Origin: Anaerolineae bacterium
Lineage (GTDB): Bacteria; Chloroflexota; Anaerolineae; 4572-78; J111
Assembly: GCA_023382535.1 (NCBI GenBank)
Contig: JAHDWA010000155.1
Location: forward strand, 1-10,099
DNA length: 10,099 nucleotides
Direction of reading: 5' to 3'
The position numbers were made by a program, and so were the translations under genes. The notes below the pieces were generated by a model. It saw nothing but the letters and a program-made list of their open reading frames with translations. It was not told where the DNA came from and ran no database searches. Numbering within the stretch: position 1 is the first letter of the stretch; every line of letters starts with the position of its first letter. Below, in pieces: positions 5,237 to 10,099 of the stretch.

Positions 5237-6615
5237 TTACAAATAACCTGCTAAACTCAAATCAAAAATTACGGATTGCCCTTCTCTCCCCGCGCGGGCC
5301 GCTGTACCGGCACCGCACCGGCGCCTGGAAAAAGTCGCTCCGCTACATGCCGCTGACCCTGACCACCCTGGCCGCGCTGGTGCCGCCGGAACTTAACGCC
5401 GACGTCGCCCTTTTTGACGAGGGCATCGCTGATATCAATCTCGACCTGGAGGCCGACCTGATTGGCATTAGCGCCATCACCGGCACAGCGCCGCGTTCCT
5501 ACGAACTGGCCGACCACTTCCGGCGGCAGGGAATCCCGGTCGTGCTGGGCGGCGTCCACCCGACCCTGCTGCCGGACGAAGCTGCCCGCCACGCCGACAG
5601 CGTCGTCGTTGGCTATGCCGAGGAAAGCTGGCCGCAGCTTCTGTACGATTTTGTGGCCGGGCAGATGCAAAGCCGCTATGTTCAGGGGTCAAACCTGAGC
5701 CTGGCGAACCTGCCTTTTGCCCGGCGTGACCTGCTGCCGGGCAGCCGCTTCACCATCACCCACACCATCGAAGCCACCCGCGGCTGTGTCCACCCCTGCG
5801 ATTTTTGCGTGGTCCCCACCGCCTGGGGTCGCCGCCCGCTGCAGCGGCCCGTGGCCGAGGTGGTCGCCGAAATTCGCCACATGGCCGCCAAACGGCTCCT
5901 CTTTCTGGATTTGAACCTCATTGCCGACCTGGAGTACGCGCGAGAGCTTTTCACCGCGCTCATTCCGCTGAAGCTGACCTGGGGCGGGCTGGTCACGACG
6001 ACCATCATCCGCCACCCCGACCTGCTCGACCTGCTGGCTCGCAGCGGCTGCCGGGGACTCTTGCTGGGCTTCGAGTCCCTCTCACCGCAGGCGCTGGCCG
6101 AAACCCACAAGGCGTTCAATCTGCGCCAGGACTACCACGAAGTTGTGCGGGAACTGCATGGCCGGGGTATTGCCATTCAGGCCTGCTTTGTCTTTGGCTT
6201 TGACTACGACACCGCCGACACCTTTGCCGCCACTGTTGATTTCGCCCTCTCCGCCCACCTTGACCTGCCCCGCTATGCCATCCTGACCCCCTTCCCCGGC
6301 ACGCCTCTCTTTCAGCGTCTCAAGGCCGATGGCCGTATTTTGACCGAAGACTGGACTCTCTACGACGGCCAGCATGTCGTCTTCCAGCCCCGCCGCCTCA
6401 GCCCCGCCGAACTCCTGGCCGGGACCGAGTGGGCCTGGAAGCAGACCTACAGCTATCGCGCCATAGCCAAACGCCTGCTCGGCGCGCGGATTCAGTTGCC
6501 GCTGTCGCTGGCGGCGAACATGGGCTATCGCTTTTACGCTCACCATCTGCACGATTATTACAACTGCGATTGGTACTTGGGGCAGCAACCACTGCCGAGC
6601 GGGGCGCCAGCATGA
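5233..6615 (+). CDS. B12-binding domain radical SAM protein (paralogue 1)
   Basis: A 460-residue class B radical SAM enzyme. Residues 12-150 form a cobalamin-binding Rossmann domain with GGVHPTLLPDEA (106-117) and VVGYAEESW (125-133). No DxHxxG motif is present, so cobalamin would lack a protein His ligand of that type. The radical SAM core follows: C185-x3-C189-x2-C192 (CVHPCDFC) holds the 4Fe-4S cluster, then LGFES (278-282) and GFDYDT (322-327). LDLN (225-228) stands where the two paralogues have VDDN. PFPGTPL (353-359) closes the barrel and a helical C-terminal region follows. Enzymes of this class methylate or rearrange unreactive carbons. The start is set by a 4-base ATGA overlap with the thioesterase stop; a second ATGA links it to the pentapeptide gene. 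It is the most divergent of the three paralogues. The substrate is unknown. Confidence 0.94.
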   Translation: MITNNLLNSNQKLRIALLSPRGPLYRHRTGAWKKSLRYMPLTLTTLAALVPPELNADVALFDEGIADINLDLEADLIGISAITGTAPRSYELADHFRRQGIPVVLGGVHPTLLPDEAARHADSVVVGYAEESWPQLLYDFVAGQMQSRYVQGSNLSLANLPFARRDLLPGSRFTITHTIEATRGCVHPCDFCVVPTAWGRRPLQRPVAEVVAEIRHMAAKRLLFLDLNLIADLEYARELFTALIPLKLTWGGLVTTTIIRHPDLLDLLARSGCRGLLLGFESLSPQALAETHKAFNLRQDYHEVVRELHGRGIAIQACFVFGFDYDTADTFAATVDFALSAHLDLPRYAILTPFPGTPLFQRLKADGRILTEDWTLYDGQHVVFQPRRLSPAELLAGTEWAWKQTYSYRAIAKRLLGARIQLPLSLAANMGYRFYAHHLHDYYNCDWYLGQQPLPSGAPA

Positions 6616-6989
6616 ATACAAAACTTACGCGAGAACAAGTTGAAAAAATTGTCACTTCGGCTTATCCCAAGCGCCCCAATTTGACCGGGGCTGATCTGAG
6701 TGGTCTGGATTTGAGTGATGTCAATTTAATGGGGGCCGATTTGGCGGGAGCCAGTCTCAGGGGGACGAACTTAAGCGGGGCTATGCTCGGCGGAGCCGAT
6801 TTGCGCCAGGCTAATTTGCGCGGCGCCAGTTTGGCCGGCGCCGGGCTGGTCAAAGCAGATCTGCGGGGGGCCGATTTAAGCGAGGCCGATTTGAACGAAG
6901 CCAGCCTGCGCAGCGCCAAATATAACGGCTCGACTCGCTGGCCGGCCGGTTTCGAACCAAGCGCGGCCGGGGCTGTCTTGGAAGATTAA
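6612..6989 (+). CDS. Pentapeptide-repeat protein
   Basis: A 125-residue protein. After a short N-terminal helix (TREQVEKIVTSAYPKRP, 6-22), seventeen consecutive five-residue units run from about 22 to 106, mostly A(D/N/S)L-x-x: PNLTG ADLSG LDLSD, then ADLRG, ADLSE, ADLNE and ASLRS. This predicts a right-handed quadrilateral beta-helix of about four coils. The tail TRWPAGFEP-x3-GAVLED (108-125) is a known type of cap in such proteins. No catalytic site is expected. Some pentapeptide proteins mimic DNA and protect gyrase; most are scaffolds of unknown role. The frame continues open upstream to 6429, but the true start is the ATG at 6612, which forms an ATGA overlap with the stop of radical SAM paralogue 1 and follows GAGCGGGG at 7 bases. 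Co-translation with a radical SAM enzyme is unusual and hints at a structural partner. Confidence 0.92.
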   Translation: MNTKLTREQVEKIVTSAYPKRPNLTGADLSGLDLSDVNLMGADLAGASLRGTNLSGAMLGGADLRQANLRGASLAGAGLVKADLRGADLSEADLNEASLRSAKYNGSTRWPAGFEPSAAGAVLED

Positions 6990-7053
6990 GCCGAATTGTC
7001 CGCTGCGTCTGCAATGCCAGCAGCCAGATGAAAAACTCTGACTACTATCTCCC

Positions 7054-8385
7054 ATGAAAATTACCTTTATTCGCCCCAATCTGAGTGACATGCGTTCCGG
7101 CGATGCCATGGAACCGTTGGTCTTTGCCATCCTGGCCGGCCTGACTCCCCCTGATGTGGAAACCGTGCTCTATGACGAGCGGCTGGAACCAATTCCATAC
7201 GACGAGCCGACCGACCTGGTTGCCTTGACCGTCGAAACCTATAATGCCCGGCGGGTCTACCAGATCGCCGCCCAGTTCCGGCGGCGAGGGGTGCCGGTGG
7301 TTATGGGCGGTTACCATCCCACCTTTCTGCCGGATGAAGCCTTACAATTTGCCGATGCGGTCCTCATCGGCGATGCCGAGGGCTTGTGGGAGCAGGTGGT
7401 GCAGGATGCGTGGGCCGGGCGGCTGCGACGAGTCTACCGCCAGCCCGGCTATCCACCCTTGGCGGGACTGAAGCCGGACCGGCGCATCTTCCGGGGTAAA
7501 CGCTACGCCCCGGCGGCGCTGATCCAGTACGGGCGGGGCTGCCGCTTCGCCTGCGAGTTTTGCTCGATCCACGCCTTTTACGGTTCCAACCTGCGCCAGC
7601 GGCCCGTGGCCGAGGTTGTGGCCGAAATCGAGGCGGCCCAGCGCCGCCACATCTTTCTGGTGGACGACAACATTTTTGTGGACGTGCCTAAAGCCAGGGC
7701 GCTGTTTCAGGCGCTTATCCCGCTAAAAATTCGCTGGTCCTGCCAGGTCAGCATTGACGTGGCTCAGGACGACGAGCTGCTAAAGTTAATGGAGCAGAGC
7801 GGCTGCACGACTGCCGTAATTGGCTTCGAGTCGCTTGATGAGCACAACCTGGCCCAGATGAAGAAAAAGTGGAACCTGCGGCTCGGCGATTACGCCACCT
7901 CGGTGCAGAAGTTTCGGGATCACGGCATTATGATTTACGGCTCGTTTGTTTTTGGCTACGATCACGACACGGTGGACTCCTTTGAGCGCAGCGTCGAGTT
8001 TGCCATCCACTCTAACTTCTACCTGGCCAATTTTAACCCGCTGACACCCATGCCGGGCGCTAAACTGTACGAGCGTCTCCGCGCCGAAGGCCGGCTTATC
8101 TACGAGCGCTGGTGGCTGGCCCCTGAGTATACCTATGGCCAGGCCACCTTTCACCCTCGCGGCATGACCGCCGAGCAATTGGCCGCAGGCTGTTTCCGGG
8201 CGCGCAAACAGTTCAACGCGTACGGGTCAATCCTGAAACGGGCGCTGGATGTCAAAACCAACTGCCGCGACCCCTACCGCCTGGGGCTGCACCTGGCCTC
8301 CAACGTCGTCTCCCGGCGGGAAATTTTGAAAAAGCAGGGGCGGCGGTTAGGAGAGAGTGTGGTGCTGGAGCCGATATTGATTTAA
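7054..8385 (+). CDS. B12-binding domain radical SAM protein (paralogue 2)
   Basis: A 443-residue class B radical SAM enzyme. The N-terminal cobalamin-binding domain (1-130) has LYDERLEPIPYDEPTDLVA, GGYHPTFLPDEA (85-96) and LIGDAEGLWEQV (104-115), with no DxHxxG His. The radical SAM core has C163-x3-C167-x2-C170 (CRFACEFC), VDDN at 203-206, IGFES (256-260) and GYDHDT (301-306). MPGAKLY (333-339) replaces the PGTPL of its paralogues. The C-terminal helical part includes FNAYGSILKRALDVKTN (387-403), matched in paralogue 3. The start is supported by homology with paralogue 3 (MKITFIRPN against MKLTLIKPN). No clear Shine-Dalgarno precedes it, and 64 bases separate it from the pentapeptide gene. 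A 20-base stretch at 7597-7616 is identical to 5842-5861 in paralogue 1, encoding the shared QRPVAEVVAEI segment. The substrate is unknown. Confidence 0.94.
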   Translation: MKITFIRPNLSDMRSGDAMEPLVFAILAGLTPPDVETVLYDERLEPIPYDEPTDLVALTVETYNARRVYQIAAQFRRRGVPVVMGGYHPTFLPDEALQFADAVLIGDAEGLWEQVVQDAWAGRLRRVYRQPGYPPLAGLKPDRRIFRGKRYAPAALIQYGRGCRFACEFCSIHAFYGSNLRQRPVAEVVAEIEAAQRRHIFLVDDNIFVDVPKARALFQALIPLKIRWSCQVSIDVAQDDELLKLMEQSGCTTAVIGFESLDEHNLAQMKKKWNLRLGDYATSVQKFRDHGIMIYGSFVFGYDHDTVDSFERSVEFAIHSNFYLANFNPLTPMPGAKLYERLRAEGRLIYERWWLAPEYTYGQATFHPRGMTAEQLAAGCFRARKQFNAYGSILKRALDVKTNCRDPYRLGLHLASNVVSRREILKKQGRRLGESVVLEPILI

Positions 8386-8400
8386 GAATTACGATTTTGG

Positions 8401-8473
8401 ATTTACGATTAGAGCTATAAATCGTCCTAAAGGATACCCTCGCGGTATAAATCGCAAATCTGAAATCGTAAAT
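8401..8473. repeat. AT-rich inverted and direct repeats before radical SAM paralogue 3
   Basis: ATTTACGATT (8401-8410) is the perfect reverse complement of AATCGTAAAT (8464-8473). Between them lie two direct copies of TATAAATCG (8416-8424 and 8446-8454), a TCCT-AA-AGGA palindrome (8425-8434) and ATACC-CTCGC-GGTAT (8434-8448). The stretch fills most of the 101-base gap between paralogues 2 and 3 and could fold into a cruciform hairpin. It is AT-rich against very GC-rich flanks, suggesting an inserted repeat unit. It may tune expression of paralogue 3 separately; that is inference. Confidence 0.65.
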
Positions 8474-8486
8474 AATTAAAGGCGTT

Positions 8487-9818
8487 ATGAAGCTTACCCT
8501 CATCAAACCCAACATCGGCCGCATGGAGCACAGCCTTTACGTAGACGAGGGCCGGATGGAGCCGCTGCAACTGGGCGTGCTGGCCGGGCTGACCCCGCCG
8601 GATGTTGAAGTTGTCCTGTACGACGACCGGCTGGAGGCTATTCCTTACGATGAGCCGACCGATTTGGTGGCTATCACTGTCGAGACCTACACCGCCCGGC
8701 GGGCTTATGAAATCGGGGCCGAATATCGCCAGCGAGGCGTGCCGGTCATCATGGGCGGCATGCAGCCGACGCTCATTCCGGAGGAAGTGCAGCAGCACGC
8801 CGACTCCATTTACACCGGCGACGCCGAGTTTCGCTGGCAGGAAGTCATCGCAGATGCCCGGCGGGGCCGGCTCAAGCCGGTCTACCAGGCTTCGGTCGGC
8901 CCGCCCCAGCCGGGCACGCTGACCCGGCGGGATATTTTCAAGGGCAAAGGCTATCTGCCGATCACCTTGATGCAGTTCAGCCGGGGCTGCCGTTTTGCCT
9001 GCACCTTCTGCGCGGTCAGTACCTTTTTTGACAAAACCCAGTACTGCCGCGACGTGAGTGAGGTGGTCCGGGAAATCGAGGCGGCGGAGCGGCAGATCAT
9101 CTTTTTTGTGGACGATAATATTCTATCCAACTTTGAAGCGGCTAAAGGACTCTGCCGGGCGCTCGTTCCGCTCAAGGTCCACTGGGTTTCCCAGGGCAGC
9201 ATTGACATGACCCAGGACCGGGAATTGATGGCGCTCATGGTCAAGAGCGGCTGTATTGGCATGGTCGTCGGCTTTGAATCCATCAACCCGTACAGTCTGC
9301 GCTGGATGAAAAAATCGCCCAATTTTATCGGCGGCTTTAAGAGCTACGGGCCGCAGCTCGAAATCATCCGTGATCACGGCATCCAGCTCTGGGCGGCCTT
9401 CACCCTGGGGCACGACCACGACACGCGCGAGTCCATCGAGCAGACGCTGGAGTTTGCCACGGAGAACAGGTTTCCCCTGGCGGCCTTCAACATCCTGGTG
9501 CCTTATCCCGGCACGCCGTTATATCGAAAACTAGAAGCCGAAGGCCGGCTGCTCTACGATGGCAAGTGGTGGCTGCATCCCGAATACCGCTTCAACTACG
9601 CCGCCTTCCAGCCCAAAAACATGTCGCCGGAAGAGCTGACCGAAGCCTGCTGGCATTTGCGCTCGACCTATAACAGCTTCGGTTCGTTGGTCCGCCGGGC
9701 CTTTGATTTGAAGACTAACATGCGTACCCTATATAAGCTGGGGGTTTATTTGCGCTACAGCCCGATTTTTCGCAAAGAGGTGTTTAAGAAGCATGGGATG
9801 CGGTTTGGGTTAAGATAG
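8487..9818 (+). CDS. B12-binding domain radical SAM protein (paralogue 3)
   Basis: A 443-residue class B radical SAM enzyme, the closest relative of paralogue 2: 33 of 38 residues agree between 35-72 here and 30-67 there. The cobalamin-binding domain (1-135) carries GGMQPTLIPEE (90-100), where both paralogues have His-Pro instead of Gln-Pro, and YTGDAEFRWQEV (109-120). The radical SAM core has C168-x3-C172-x2-C175 (CRFACTFC), VDDN at 208-211, VGFES (261-265), GHDHDT (308-313) and PYPGTPLY (339-346). The C-terminal helical region has YNSFGSLVRRAFDLKTN (395-411). A weak AAAGG lies 4 bases before the ATG. The 101-base gap upstream holds repeats, so it may be read from its own promoter or from the operon. 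The enzyme is expected to use SAM, a 4Fe-4S cluster and probably cobalamin; the substrate is unknown. Confidence 0.94.
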   Translation: MKLTLIKPNIGRMEHSLYVDEGRMEPLQLGVLAGLTPPDVEVVLYDDRLEAIPYDEPTDLVAITVETYTARRAYEIGAEYRQRGVPVIMGGMQPTLIPEEVQQHADSIYTGDAEFRWQEVIADARRGRLKPVYQASVGPPQPGTLTRRDIFKGKGYLPITLMQFSRGCRFACTFCAVSTFFDKTQYCRDVSEVVREIEAAERQIIFFVDDNILSNFEAAKGLCRALVPLKVHWVSQGSIDMTQDRELMALMVKSGCIGMVVGFESINPYSLRWMKKSPNFIGGFKSYGPQLEIIRDHGIQLWAAFTLGHDHDTRESIEQTLEFATENRFPLAAFNILVPYPGTPLYRKLEAEGRLLYDGKWWLHPEYRFNYAAFQPKNMSPEELTEACWHLRSTYNSFGSLVRRAFDLKTNMRTLYKLGVYLRYSPIFRKEVFKKHGMRFGLR

Positions 9819-9821
9819 GCG

Positions 9822-9827
9822 TATAAT
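9822..9827 (+). promoter_or_regulatory. Possible -10 box (TATAAT)
   Basis: A perfect TATAAT lies 4 bases after the stop of radical SAM paralogue 3 and 38 bases before the ATG at 9866. At 16-18 bases upstream there is no good -35 (TGCGGT is the best), so it is only a candidate promoter for the short downstream frame. Confidence 0.35.
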
Positions 9828-9865
9828 TTGGGGAGATAAATTTGAAGGATATGGAAGCAAACTCA

Positions 9866-10048
9866 ATGTCCGATAAGAAATCACTTGAAACAGAAATTAT
9901 TGAGTGGCTTGAGAAACAGGGATATCCTCTTGAAATGCAGGTGGCAAGCTCATTCAAAGAAGCTGGCTTTGTGGTTTCACAATCACGTCTATACAAAGAC
10001 CCTCAAACCAGTATAGAACGAGAAATTGATATTGAGGCAGTAAAATAG
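9866..10048 (+). pseudogene. N-terminal fragment of a restriction-endonuclease-like protein
   Basis: A 60-residue frame from ATG 9866 (MSDKKSLETEIIEWLEKQGY) to a TAG at 10046. The same frame is open upstream to a TTG at 9842 and an ATG at 9851. I prefer 9866, which has GGAAG 8 bases before it and gives a natural MSDKK start. The pattern EIIEWLEKQGYPLEMQVA, then AGFVVSQSRLY-x-DP and EREIDIEA, resembles the opening of PD-(D/E)xK-type nuclease-like proteins, in which REID is followed by a longer core ending in an E-x-K motif. Here the frame stops right after EREIDIEAVK, so the core is missing. The -1 frame (from 10045) stays open to the window edge but reads into repeat-like DNA. The AT-rich composition differs from the radical SAM genes. 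It is most likely a decayed defence-type gene; an intact small protein cannot be excluded. Confidence 0.55.
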
Positions 10049-10083
10049 ATGTGTTGCGAAATAACGAAAAAAAGGGTATGGTC

Positions 10084-10097
10084 AATCAGAAATCAGA
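10084..10097. repeat. Heptanucleotide tandem repeat at the window edge
   Basis: Two consecutive AATCAGA units lead to the end of the window, which continues with AA. More copies may lie beyond. A second 7-base array in this window (4674-4722) makes a genome habit of heptanucleotide repeats plausible. Confidence 0.4.
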
Positions 10098-10099
10098 AA

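Noticed and set aside
5682..6119. 145-codon antisense frame in radical SAM paralogue 1
   Set aside because: The sense frame carries CxxxCxxC and other conserved motifs. Long antisense frames are expected in such GC-rich coding DNA.
6429..6611. Upstream extension of the pentapeptide-repeat frame
   Set aside because: It overlaps the end of radical SAM paralogue 1 out of phase. The ATGA at 6612-6615 and the usual N-terminus of the family support the shorter start.
6082..6621. 179-codon antisense frame across the end of radical SAM paralogue 1
   Set aside because: Lies fully antisense to a well-supported gene, shows no known motif and has glycine/valine-rich shadow composition.

Overview
The window reads as a chromosomal segment of a GC-rich environmental bacterium. 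A Chloroflexota/Anaerolineae-type organism is my best guess, inferred from gene content and from the style of the intergenic repeats. No rRNA, tRNA or conserved marker gene is present to confirm this. No CRISPR array, intact transposase or phage gene is visible.

Left part (1-2232, minus strand): two consecutive SRPBCC (START/polyketide-cyclase fold) genes overlap by 8 bases. The second starts at a GTG at 254 and runs off the left edge. Upstream of them are a small GIY-YIG-type protein and a membrane-anchored or lipoprotein-like protein with two copies of an unrecognised beta-rich domain. These last two genes are clearly AT-richer than the rest. An imperfect direct repeat flanks the GIY-YIG gene, so this part looks like an acquired accessory patch.

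Middle (2233-3276): a 339-base gap holds inverted repeats and leads into a good sigma70-like promoter with a palindrome between its -35 and -10 boxes. The promoter drives a 182-residue all-helical protein of unknown function. A very stable C/G-rich inverted repeat follows its stop codon.

Right part (3277-9818, plus strand): this is a probable operon of a metallophosphoesterase, a hotdog-fold acyl-CoA thioesterase, a B12-binding radical SAM protein, a pentapeptide-repeat protein, and two more B12-binding radical SAM proteins. Thioesterase, first radical SAM gene and pentapeptide gene are joined by two 4-base ATGA overlaps, so they are almost certainly co-translated. The three radical SAM proteins are paralogues. 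The second and third are close (33 of 38 identical residues over one N-terminal block) and the first is more distant. Three class B radical SAM enzymes beside an acyl thioesterase suggest a modification pathway, perhaps acting on an acyl chain or lipid. The substrate cannot be read from the sequence.

Right edge (9819-10099): an AT-rich reading frame looks like the N-terminal piece of a restriction-endonuclease-like protein. It stops before any nuclease core and is followed by repeat-like DNA, so it is probably a gene remnant.
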